Made by a program: the position numbers and the translations under genes. A stretch of 64,000 bases of DNA from DASSBG01 sp035699085 (GTDB lineage: Bacteria > Pseudomonadota > Gammaproteobacteria > Xanthomonadales > Rhodanobacteraceae): NCBI GenBank assembly GCA_035699085.1, contig DASSBG010000031.1, positions 1-64,000 of the forward strand, written 5' to 3'. Shown here piece after piece: positions 26,981 to 34,296 of the stretch (the stretch's first letter is position 1; every line of letters starts with the position of its first letter). Under the pieces are notes generated by a model, which did not search any database, was not told where the DNA came from, and saw only the letters and a program-made list of their open reading frames with translations.

Positions 26981-27921
26981 GCCGAAGTGTCCGCGGGCGG
27001 CTCGTTGGAGACGCCGTGCGGCACGTGCGCCGTAGCGACGTGCAGGCGGCTGGACTCGATGTTCAGCGGCGAATCGTCGAAGAAGATGTCGGCGTTGAAG
27101 GCGCGCAGGAACGGGCCCTTGTCGCGGCCGCCGAGGAATAGCGCCTCGTCGATGCGCACGCCCCATTGGCGCAGGGTAAAGATCACCCGCTTGTGCGCAG
27201 GCGCCGAGCGCGCAGTCACCAGCGCCGTACGGATCGGCGAATCCTCCGGCGGGAAAGCTGCCTGCAGGCGGTGCAGCGCGGACAGGAATCCGCGGAACGG
27301 CCCGCCCGACAGCGCCTCGTTCCAACGCTGCGCCTCGTTGTCGTGGAAGGCCTGGATGCCATGCTCGCGCGAGATGCGCTCGGACTCGTCGCCGAAGATC
27401 ACGGCGTCACCGTCAAACGCGATGCGCAGCTGCCCCGCGTCCTTGTCCGGCGCGCGCGAGGGCACGATCATGGCCGCGGCGATGCCGGCCGCCAGTGCAC
27501 GCGCCACCGAATCCGGGTTGGCCGACAGGAACAGGTCGGTGCGGAACGGATCGATGTAGTCGAAGGTCGGCGCGCCGCTGGTGAAGGCCGCACGCGCGAT
27601 GTCCAGCCCGTGGTGCTGGATGGAGTTGAAGATGCGCAGGCCGGTGTCGCCGGAATTGCGCGACAGCAGGATCACCTCGACCCGCGGCAGCTCCGGCGCC
27701 AGGCGGTTGAGCCCGAGCAGCTTGCGCACCAGCGGGAACGCCACGCCCGGCGCCAGCGGCTCGTCCTCGTGGGCGATCTGGTAGGCGCGGTAAGCCTCCA
27801 GGCCCTCGCGCTCGAACAGCGCGTGGCTCTCGGCAAGGTCGAACAGCGCACGCGATGAAATCGCCACCACCAGGCGTTCGTCGTCGACGGCGGCTTCGTG
27901 GCTGGGCGTGGCGGGCGGCAT
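26977..27921 (-). CDS. Cytosolic 5'-nucleotidase family protein
   Basis: A protein of about 314 residues. Segments AISSRALFDL, VILLSRNSGDTGLRIFNSIQHHGL, TSGAPTFDYIDPFRTDLFLSAN, IAFDGDAVIFGDESERI (the Asp-x-Asp of the HAD-like core) and FLGGRDKGPFLRAFNADIFFDDS match the 5'-nucleotidase family PF06189, which dephosphorylates nucleoside monophosphates. The start is put at ATG 27921; an in-frame TTG six codons earlier is possible. It heads a minus-strand set of five genes with overlapping ends. The upstream sequence is nearly identical to that before the gene at 28113-29135. Confidence 0.83.
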   Translation of the reverse strand: MPPATPSHEAAVDDERLVVAISSRALFDLAESHALFEREGLEAYRAYQIAHEDEPLAPGVAFPLVRKLLGLNRLAPELPRVEVILLSRNSGDTGLRIFNSIQHHGLDIARAAFTSGAPTFDYIDPFRTDLFLSANPDSVARALAAGIAAAMIVPSRAPDKDAGQLRIAFDGDAVIFGDESERISREHGIQAFHDNEAQRWNEALSGGPFRGFLSALHRLQAAFPPEDSPIRTALVTARSAPAHKRVIFTLRQWGVRIDEALFLGGRDKGPFLRAFNADIFFDDSPLNIESSRLHVATAHVPHGVSNEPPADTSA

Positions 27922-27923
27922 GC

Positions 27924-27993
27924 CGTGAGTGTCGCGCAAACCGCCGCAAAGTCAAAGGCGCCGAGCGGCGAGCGGTAAGCGGTGAGCGGTGAG
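27924..27993. repeat. Duplicated segment upstream of the nucleotidase gene
   Basis: GTGAGTGTCGCGCAAACCGC and the following 20 or so bases (to AAAGTCAAAGGCG) recur almost exactly at 29236-29270, again followed by GCGGTGA-type heptamers. The pair flanks the gene at 28113-29135, as if that gene had been inserted by, or copied with, a local duplication. Confidence 0.65.
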
Positions 27994-28101
27994 CCGGGTC
28001 AAGCCGCCACAGGCGGCGGGCCCGCCAGCGGCGATATATGGCAAAAGCGCACATTGTGGCTCCTGCCAGGACGGGCAGTGATGTACATTCGTCCAGGTCC
28101 A

Positions 28102-28128
28102 GGCCTGCGGCCTCAACGGCCGCAGGCC
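28102..28128 (-). terminator. Perfect hairpin over the stop codon of paralogue C
   Basis: An 11-base stem (GGCCTGCGGCC against GGCCGCAGGCC) has a five-base loop that contains the TGA stop of the minus-strand gene. No U tract follows, so it may be a factor-independent terminator of low strength or an mRNA end protector. Confidence 0.45.
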
Positions 28129-29135
28129 GTCGGCGGCGGGACGGAGCCATCGGTGAAATCACCGTTGGCGAAGCCCACGCGAATTGGCAGGCGCGCGCGA
28201 AGTTGTCCGGCGAGCGCCCGAGCTCTCGCCAAGCCGCCGGCGTCGAGGCGGGCGCTCATCTTCGCCACGAGATTCTCGAGTGTCCTGGCAGAGGCGGCAT
28301 TGGCATAAGGCTGCGCGGCACGAGCCCAGGCAATGGCCTTGATTGGCTCGAACGGTTCGATCGGCGCACCACCGGCGACCGGAAAATTGGCATATGCCCA
28401 CGCGAGCTGAAACATGGCGACGGGGCTCCCTTTGCGGGCGGCCAGCTCCAGCAGGCGACCGGCCTCCTCGTGATAAACCTTCCAGCCATCGATATCGGCC
28501 GTGAAGTGGTCCACATCCATCGGAGGATAGACTGTGAAAGCGAGGATGGCCGGCACATCACCCCGATTCGCCGCGAAGTAGACGTAGCTCCACGGCGGCC
28601 GGTCAAACGCGTCGGCGGGAAGCCCCTGGCAATGATCGGCAATCGGCGCGATGTTGCGCTCCAGCCTGCGCGCCTCAGCCAGGTAGTCTGTCGCTCTCGC
28701 CGACCCCTCCGCCTGATCGGCCGCCTTCGCCAGCAGCGCCGCTACCTGCCGTCGCTGTACCGCAAACGCCGCACAGCGGGCGAGTTCGGTGCCCAGGCGG
28801 CAGTTGGCAGCAACCTCACCCGAGTCGGCACGAAGCTTCAGTTCGTCGTAGAACTCGGCCACGGGTACGTCGGCCGCAGGAAGAGGCATTGCGGGCTTGG
28901 CAACCTGACCGCGGTGGCGGTGGCGAGACGCAGGCCGGCTGACGGCGACGGTGTCAAGAACAGGCACGGTTGCAGCCGGCGCAGCCGCGGCCGCCGCGCT
29001 CGTGCCGGTTGCCGGCGGCGCAACGCGATCCACGTTGCTGGCGGCGGGCGCGACACTGCCGCCACCCAACCACGCCCACAGCAGAGCCGCAACAAGGCAC
29101 GCGGCAATCGCCAGCCAAACTATACGGCGATCCAT
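28113..29135 (-). CDS. Membrane-anchored Sel1-like protein (paralogue C)
   Basis: A 340-residue protein with ATG 29135 behind AAGGGGATTGG. It has a single N-terminal helix (about 5-24), an Ala/Pro/Val linker, and a helical domain with LLELAARKGSPVAMFQLAWAYANFP (a clear Sel1-type repeat) and LAGQLRARL at the end. It is the same architecture as the two proteins at 24945-26980, making three paralogues around the nucleotidase gene. The frame continues upstream to 29249 through a duplicated segment, but the membrane helix and ribosome site fix the start. Confidence 0.75.
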   Translation of the reverse strand: MDRRIVWLAIAACLVAALLWAWLGGGSVAPAASNVDRVAPPATGTSAAAAAAPAATVPVLDTVAVSRPASRHRHRGQVAKPAMPLPAADVPVAEFYDELKLRADSGEVAANCRLGTELARCAAFAVQRRQVAALLAKAADQAEGSARATDYLAEARRLERNIAPIADHCQGLPADAFDRPPWSYVYFAANRGDVPAILAFTVYPPMDVDHFTADIDGWKVYHEEAGRLLELAARKGSPVAMFQLAWAYANFPVAGGAPIEPFEPIKAIAWARAAQPYANAASARTLENLVAKMSARLDAGGLARARALAGQLRARLPIRVGFANGDFTDGSVPPPTACGR

Positions 29136-29353
29136 CCAATCCCCTTCGCAATCTTCGACCCCCGAGCGGCTCAGGCTACAGCACCGCCCGGCGCTCTGGT
29201 CACCGGCGGTTTTCGTTGGCCATGGCAAGGCGAAGTGAGTGTCGCGCAAACCGCCGTAAAGTCAAAGGCGCGGCAGCGGTGAGCGGCGAGCGGTGGGCGG
29301 CGGGTGCGCTGTTGCTTCCGGGTGCCGGGTCCCGACGGTCCCGGGTCCTGGCT

Positions 29354-30115
29354 TCAGAGCGCGAACTGCTCGTCGAGGATGCGCTCCTCTAGGCGATGGT
29401 CGGGGTCGAACAACAACGCGACCTCGATATCGCCGGCTTGCTCGATCTCGACGCTGGCGATGTTGCGGACTTCGTGGAAGTCGGCGGTGGCGCTGACCGG
29501 CCTTTTGCCCGCCTCCAGCACGCGCAGCTCGACGCGCGTCGCGGTCGGCAACAGCGCGCCGCGCCAGCGCCGCGGGCGGAACGGGCTGATCGCCGTCAGC
29601 GCAAGCACGTTGGCGTCCAGCGGCAGGATCGGGCCATGCGCCGACAGGTTGTACGCGGTCGAGCCGGCCGGAGTCGACACCAGCACGCCGTCGCAGATGA
29701 GCTCCGGCAGCTTCTCCGTGCCATCGAGCGAGACGGAGATGTGCGCTGCCTGGTTGCTTTCACGCAGCAGCGACACCTCGTTGAAGGCCAGCGCCGTCTG
29801 CACCCGTCCACGCCGGTCGCGCACGCACATTCGCAGCGGCCGCAGGACCGCCGGCTGCGCCGCCTGCAGGCGCGCCAGCAAGTCGTCGTCCTCGCGGTAC
29901 CGGTTCATCAGGAAGCCGAGCCGGCCAAGCTTCATGCCGTAGACGGGCACCTTGCAGCCATGGTGCAGTTGCAGCGTGCGCAGCATGAAGCCGTCGCCGC
30001 CGAGCGCAACGATCACGTCGGCCGTGTCGATGGGCGCGTCCTCGTAGCGCGCCACCAGCGCGGCCATCGCGGCTTGTGCTTCGGTGGTGCTGCTGGCGAC
30101 AAAGGCGATGCGCAT
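29354..30115 (-). CDS. nadK: NAD kinase (short form)
   Basis: A protein of about 253 residues. VALGGDGFMLRTLQLH is the GGDG motif that binds ATP, GRLGFLMN follows, FNEVSLLRES supplies the NE pair, and CDGVLVSTPAGSTAYNLSAHGP is the second signature. The enzyme phosphorylates NAD to NADP in the cytoplasm. The length agrees with the short NAD kinases of Xanthomonadales. ATG 30115 is used; an in-frame GTG at 30133 would add six residues. Surrounded by unrelated genes. Confidence 0.93.
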   Translation of the reverse strand: MRIAFVASSTTEAQAAMAALVARYEDAPIDTADVIVALGGDGFMLRTLQLHHGCKVPVYGMKLGRLGFLMNRYREDDDLLARLQAAQPAVLRPLRMCVRDRRGRVQTALAFNEVSLLRESNQAAHISVSLDGTEKLPELICDGVLVSTPAGSTAYNLSAHGPILPLDANVLALTAISPFRPRRWRGALLPTATRVELRVLEAGKRPVSATADFHEVRNIASVEIEQAGDIEVALLFDPDHRLEERILDEQFAL

Positions 30116-30244
30116 GCTGCTGGACCGGTCCACTCGGGCCCCACGAGCTTAACGCAGCGGCGCCCGACGCGCCCCCGAGGCGCGGATCCTCGCCTCGAAG
30201 CGGTGCGCCATCAGGGGCGCGGGCAATGGCGTTCGGGCCCGGTA

Positions 30245-31498
30245 TCAGGCCGCATGCGGTGCCGCGCCAGCGGCCGTCGGCAGGGTGAAGTGCAGCGTGG
30301 CGCCGTCGCCAAAGGTGTTCGCGACCCAGAGCCGGCCACCATGAGCCTCGATGATCGAGCGCGCGACCGGCAGGCCAAGGCCCATGCCGTCGGTCTTGGT
30401 GGCATGGAAGGCTTCGAATGCGCGGGCGGCCTGGCCGGGCTCGAGACCGGGACCGGTGTCGGAGACGCTGACGAGGATGCTACCCGGCGTCTCCAGCCGC
30501 GCGCTGACAATGACCTGGCGCGTCGGGCTGCCCTCCCGGCGCATTGCCTCGATGCTGTTTTGCGCGAGGCTGCGAAGCACCTGCGCGATTTGCAGCGCAT
30601 CCACCCGCACCGGCGGCAGGTGGCGCTCGATATTGACCCGCAGCTCGACACCGTCGTCACCGGCCTCGGCGCTGATCAGCGTCGATACGTCCTGGATCAG
30701 GCCGCGCAGGCGGCACAGCTGGCGCGTCGGACGCTCCTGTCGCTGCAGGCGACGCAGATGGTTCAAGGCTTCGCTGGCCCGCGACGCGGCCTGGCGGGCC
30801 TGCCGCAGTGCCGCAGCCAGCTCGTCGGCATCGGCCTCGCAATGTTCCGCAAGGCCCAACGCCGCCTCGCAGTCGCGCACCATGGACCGCACCGGCTGCT
30901 CCATCTGGCGTGCCACGCCGTCGGCGACGGCGCCGACCGCAGCGGCCCGCGCGACCTCGTTCAGTTGCGCCTGCAGCCGTCGCTGCGCACGCGCCGACTG
31001 CTCTTGGCCGGAGAGGTCGACCAACGCGCAGCGGTAGCGCGGCGCGCGGCCGCGCCGGCCGGGTTCGCACAGGCTCTGCAGGCGCAGCTTGATGACCCGG
31101 CCGTGGCGGGACCTGACGCGCAGCTCCTGGCTGGCGCCGCCGTCACACTCATGCAATGCCTGCTGGTGCGCGTAGAACAGTGGCCGGTCCCCGTTCACCA
31201 CCAGCCGCGAGAACGGCGTGCCGACGAGCTCGCCGGCGCCCCAGCCAAGCATCGTGGCACCGGTGCGGTTGATGCGTTCGACGCAGCCGGTGGCATCGAG
31301 CAGTACGTAGCCGACCGGCGCCTGCTCGAACAAGTCGACATAGTCGGCCAGCGCCGGCAACGACGCGGGCTGCGGACGCAGCGCCGCGACGGGCGCGGCA
31401 CGCACCGGCGCCACCGGCTTGGTGCCGTGGAGCGCAAACACGGTGGCCGCCCGGTGCGACCGGTGGTCGCTGGCGTGGGTTTCGCTGGAATTGGCCAT
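30245..31498 (-). CDS. PAS sensor kinase-like protein lacking the H-box histidine
   Basis: A protein of 417 residues. PAS domain about 50-165 (LFEQAPVGYVLLDATGCVERIN). Then a dimerisation helix in which the usual AHEINQPL is ARQMEQPV: the phospho-accepting His is Arg (residue 197). The ATPase domain is complete: N box QNSIEAM, G1 DTGPGL, G2 GMGLGL. There is no membrane segment. It may act as a binding or phosphatase partner, or as a dead kinase. No response regulator gene is next to it. ATG 31498 is used; a GTG three codons upstream is also possible. Confidence 0.8.
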   Translation of the reverse strand: MANSSETHASDHRSHRAATVFALHGTKPVAPVRAAPVAALRPQPASLPALADYVDLFEQAPVGYVLLDATGCVERINRTGATMLGWGAGELVGTPFSRLVVNGDRPLFYAHQQALHECDGGASQELRVRSRHGRVIKLRLQSLCEPGRRGRAPRYRCALVDLSGQEQSARAQRRLQAQLNEVARAAAVGAVADGVARQMEQPVRSMVRDCEAALGLAEHCEADADELAAALRQARQAASRASEALNHLRRLQRQERPTRQLCRLRGLIQDVSTLISAEAGDDGVELRVNIERHLPPVRVDALQIAQVLRSLAQNSIEAMRREGSPTRQVIVSARLETPGSILVSVSDTGPGLEPGQAARAFEAFHATKTDGMGLGLPVARSIIEAHGGRLWVANTFGDGATLHFTLPTAAGAAPHAA

Positions 31499-31809
31499 CC
31501 TGAGCACCTGCCGTCATACCCTTTCATGGGCTTTCCTTATAGCAGGCGATCAGTTCACGGCGGCGGACTTTGCGGTGACGCGGGCCGGCCGGTTCACCCG
31601 CGTTTCAGCCTCGCGCCCGGATAGCGTGAAAAGCGTCGCACTCCGTGCGGCAACGCGGATCGGAACGATTCATATTGCCCTCGGCGCCGGCGCTCCAAAC
31701 CCGCCGTGGGGCAGCTCTCAACCCGGCGCATCGGCGGGTGTTCAACCCGCCGTCGCCGTTCGGCCAAGCTCCTCGCCGCCACAGCCCGGGCGCCGCCCGG
31801 GTCCGCGCT
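31499..31809. other. Spacer between kinase-like gene and fur
   Basis: No gene seen. Around 31690-31765 there are several copies, in both orientations, of AACCCGCC / GGCGGGT and related hairpin-forming words, similar to the palindrome at 15388-15405. This looks like a decayed repeat element. Confidence 0.45.
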
Positions 31810-32217
31810 TCAGCGCGCGCGGCGCTTGCGCACGTACAGCACCAGGCTGTGGTCCTCGATTTCGTAACCGTGGGCGGCGGCAATCTCGTGTTGCAGCCGC
31901 TCGATGTCCTCGCTGGAGAATTCGATGACCTTGCCGCTGTCGATGTCGATCATGTGATCGTGGTGCTTGCCGCGGTCGAGCTCGTAGACCGCCTGGCCGC
32001 CCTCGAAATTGTGCTTCAGCACCAAACCTGCCGCCTCGAACTGGGTCAGCACGCGGTACACGGTGGCCAGGCCGATGTCCTCGTCCTCGGCCAGCAGCTT
32101 CTTGTAGATGTCTTCGGCGGTATGGTGGCGCTCGCCGGCCTCCGCCAGCAGCTGCAGGATGCGCATGCGCGGATGCGTGACCTTCAGCCCTGCCTTGCGC
32201 AGATCCTGGGTTTCCAT
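31810..32217 (-). CDS. fur: Ferric uptake regulator Fur
   Basis: A 135-residue regulator starting METQDLRKAGLKVTHPRMRIL, with the winged-helix segment DIGLATVYRVLTQFEAAGLV and the metal site region KHHDHMIDIDSGKVIEF. The Cys pair found in many Fur proteins after HHDH is absent, as in several xanthomonad Fur proteins. With iron bound it represses uptake genes. It is divergent from bamE with a 78-base gap, the arrangement usual in this order. Confidence 0.95.
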   Translation of the reverse strand: METQDLRKAGLKVTHPRMRILQLLAEAGERHHTAEDIYKKLLAEDEDIGLATVYRVLTQFEAAGLVLKHNFEGGQAVYELDRGKHHDHMIDIDSGKVIEFSSEDIERLQHEIAAAHGYEIEDHSLVLYVRKRRAR

Positions 32218-32295
32218 GTTCGCCTCGACCCCCGGCCGCCTGAGTGCCTTAGTGTATCATCGCCGCTTCGCCCACACCCTGCAGAACGCCGCCCC
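32218..32295. promoter_or_regulatory. Divergent fur / bamE promoter space
   Basis: This 78-base gap must hold both promoters. TATCAT at 32255-32260 could serve bamE as a -10 box, and the overlapping TACACT on the minus strand (32256-32251) could serve fur. Matching -35 boxes are not clear, and no good Fur box was seen. Confidence 0.35.
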
Positions 32296-32709
32296 ATGCG
32301 CACTTTCCCCACCCTGCTCGCCGCCGCCGCGCTGTCGCTGACCATGGCCGGCTGCTCCTTCGTCTACAAGCCAAACATCCAGCAGGGCAACGTGCTCGAC
32401 CAGGCCAAGGTCGACCAGCTCAAACCGGGGCTGACCAAGGAGCAGGTGCTGGCGCTGCTGGGGCAGCCGTCGGTCCACAGCCCCTTCGACCAGGACCGCT
32501 GGGATTACGTCACGACCCATCAAAAGCATGGCGGTGCCGTCGAGACGCGGGCGCTGACGCTGTACTTCGAAAATGACGTCCTCAGCCGCAGCAGCGGCGA
32601 CATCTTTGCGATGACCGCCGATGAGCAGCTCAAGGCCGCCGCGCAGTACCCGATGGTGCTGCACAACAAGAAGAAGGAAGCCGAAGCCAAGCGCCGCGGC
32701 GGTGGCTGA
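32296..32709 (+). CDS. bamE: Outer-membrane assembly lipoprotein BamE
   Basis: A 137-residue lipoprotein. The signal peptide ends in the lipobox LTMAGC (Cys at about 20). The BamE/SmpA domain has IQQGNVLDQAKVDQLKPGLTKEQV and LGQPSVHSPFDQDRWDYV. It is a subunit of the Bam complex that inserts beta-barrel proteins into the outer membrane. A Lys/Glu-rich tail follows the domain. It converges on ratB, with only nine bases between the stops. Confidence 0.94.
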   Translation: MRTFPTLLAAAALSLTMAGCSFVYKPNIQQGNVLDQAKVDQLKPGLTKEQVLALLGQPSVHSPFDQDRWDYVTTHQKHGGAVETRALTLYFENDVLSRSSGDIFAMTADEQLKAAAQYPMVLHNKKKEAEAKRRGGG

Positions 32710-32718
32710 CGAGTCGCG

Positions 32719-33036
32719 CTAGCGAGGCTCGGTGCGAGCGGCGCGGCGCCGGCGCGCGTCCTTGGGGTCGATCGTCAGCGGGCGGTAAACCTCCAGCCGG
32801 TCGCCATCGCGCAGGCGCGTGTCGAGCGCCACGCGGCGTGAAAAAATGCCCATCGCCGGCTGGCCATCCGCCATCGCCCGCGGATGCGCGGCGGCCAGTT
32901 GCGAAGCAGCCAGCGCATCGGCGGCCGTGGCGCCCTCGGCCAACACCAGCTCGCGACTGAAGACGTCGCCTGGCAGCGCGTAGACCACCTCGACCCGGAT
33001 GCGCCCAGCCGAGGTCGCTGGCGGCATGTCAGCCAT
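32719..33036 (-). CDS. ratB: RnfH/RatB family ubiquitin-like protein
   Basis: A 105-residue protein with the beta-grasp pattern of UPF0125/RnfH: RVEVVYALPGDVFSRELVL, TAADAL, GIFSRRVALDTRLRDGDRLEVYRPLTIDPKDARRRRA. The last segment is diagnostic. It overlaps the end of ratA by eight bases, so the two are co-translated. Function is not established; the family partners RatA-like proteins. Confidence 0.88.
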   Translation of the reverse strand: MADMPPATSAGRIRVEVVYALPGDVFSRELVLAEGATAADALAASQLAAAHPRAMADGQPAMGIFSRRVALDTRLRDGDRLEVYRPLTIDPKDARRRRAARTEPR

Positions 33037-33460
33037 AGGCGCGCCGGGCCTCAGCGCAGAAGTCGTCGACCATCTTGTCGGCCAGCGTGCGGAAGCCGAG
33101 GCCGAGCGCCGAGCCGAGCAGGCGGTTGGCGACCTCGAAGCTGAGATCCAGTTCGATCTTGCTGCCGTTGTCGCCGCGCGGCTCGAAGGTCCACACGCCG
33201 CGCAGGCTGCGCAGCGGGCCGCCGACCAGGTTCATCTCGATGCGGTCGGGGCGGTGCAAGGTGTTGCGCGTGGCAAAGCTGTGGCGCATGCCGGCAAAGC
33301 GCAGGTCCAGCCGGGCGGTCAGCGAGTTTTCGTCGTGGCTGGTGACGTCGGCGCCGACACACCAGGCAAAGCGCTTCGGATATGCTTCCACGTCGTTGAC
33401 CAGCGCGAACATCTGCGCCGGCGTGAACGGCACCAGGGCACTGCGTCGAATGTCGATCAC
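33029..33460 (-). CDS. ratA: RatA-type START-domain protein
   Basis: A 143-residue protein of the polyketide cyclase/dehydrase (SRPBCC) fold. GTG 33460 with AGGAAG upstream is the start; the frame running to 33694 reads smpB antisense. Segments RRSALVPFTPAQMFALVNDVEAYPKRFAWC and GPLRSLRGVWTFEP are typical of RatA / CoQ-binding Coq10-like proteins. In E. coli RatA is reported to interfere with ribosome subunit association. Divergent from smpB with 79 bases between. Confidence 0.9.
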   Translation of the reverse strand: MIDIRRSALVPFTPAQMFALVNDVEAYPKRFAWCVGADVTSHDENSLTARLDLRFAGMRHSFATRNTLHRPDRIEMNLVGGPLRSLRGVWTFEPRGDNGSKIELDLSFEVANRLLGSALGLGFRTLADKMVDDFCAEARRAYG

Positions 33461-33539
33461 TGCGGCATCTTCCTGACGGCTCCCACTCAGGCGGCAAATG
33501 TGCTGCCGCGGCGCGGCAACACGGGCAATTCTAACGGAC

Positions 33540-34028
33540 ATGGCAAAACAGCAGCACAAGAAGGACGGCAACGGCAGCGCGACCATCGCGCTGAACAAGC
33601 GCGCGCGCCACGAATACCACATCGACCGCCGCTTCGAAGCCGGCATCGCGCTGCAGGGCTGGGAGGTGAAAGCGCTGCGTGCCGGCCGCATCAACTTCGG
33701 CGACAGCTACGCGATCGTCAAGCAAGGCGAGATCTTCCTGTTCGGCACCTCCATCCCGCCGCTGATCAGCGCCTCGACCCATGTCATCGCCGACGACCGG
33801 CGCACCCGAAAGCTGCTGCTGAAGCGTCGCGAAATCGACGAGCTGATCGGCGCGGTGGAGCGCAAGGGCTACACGCTGGTGCCCACCGCGCTGTACTGGA
33901 AGGCCAACCACGTCAAGGTGGAGATCGGCCTGGCGCGGGGCAAGCAGGCCCACGACAAGCGCGAGGCCGAGAAGCAGCGCGACTGGGACCGCGAGAAGCA
34001 GCGCGTGATGCGGGCGAAGAACGCGTAG
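33540..34028 (+). CDS. smpB: tmRNA-binding protein SmpB
   Basis: A 162-residue protein with IALNKRARHEYHIDRRFEAGIALQGWEVKALRAGRIN, the SmpB core, and a basic Lys/Arg-rich C-terminal tail that enters the ribosomal A site. It binds the tmRNA encoded at 40538 and is needed for trans-translation of stalled ribosomes. In relatives ssrA is usually close by; here 6.5 kb separate them because of the giant helicase gene. Confidence 0.95.
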   Translation: MAKQQHKKDGNGSATIALNKRARHEYHIDRRFEAGIALQGWEVKALRAGRINFGDSYAIVKQGEIFLFGTSIPPLISASTHVIADDRRTRKLLLKRREIDELIGAVERKGYTLVPTALYWKANHVKVEIGLARGKQAHDKREAEKQRDWDREKQRVMRAKNA

Positions 34029-34296
34029 AGCGGGGACTCCCACACAGTCATTCCGGAGCCGCGCGCGCGCCTCGACATAAGCGGTCTCGCTGCGCTCGTC
34101 CGGAATTTTATCGGCGCTGTCGCACGCTCAAAGGTTCCGGGCACTGCTTTCGGTAGCCCCGCCTTCCTGCGGGTGTAGGACATGCCGACATTGACTTTCC
34201 CGAGACGACTGGGCACTCAACGAGGAGAGAAACTTCGCACACAGGCGTAACTACGTGGCCCTGTGACAGCTTCAGGCATTTCCTGTGTCGCGATAC
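34029..34296. other. smpB-side junction of the giant helicase gene
   Basis: No gene seen. A GTCATTCCGG-type hairpin repeat begins at 34047 and ends with CGTCCGGAAT near 34106. The remaining 180 bases have lower GC, like the helicase gene, and could hold one border of an insertion. No direct repeat with the other side (40204-40537) was found by eye. Confidence 0.45.

Noticed and set aside
29396..31624. 742-codon plus-strand frame opposite nadK and the kinase-like gene
   Set aside because: Antisense shadow; both minus-strand proteins have clear family motifs.
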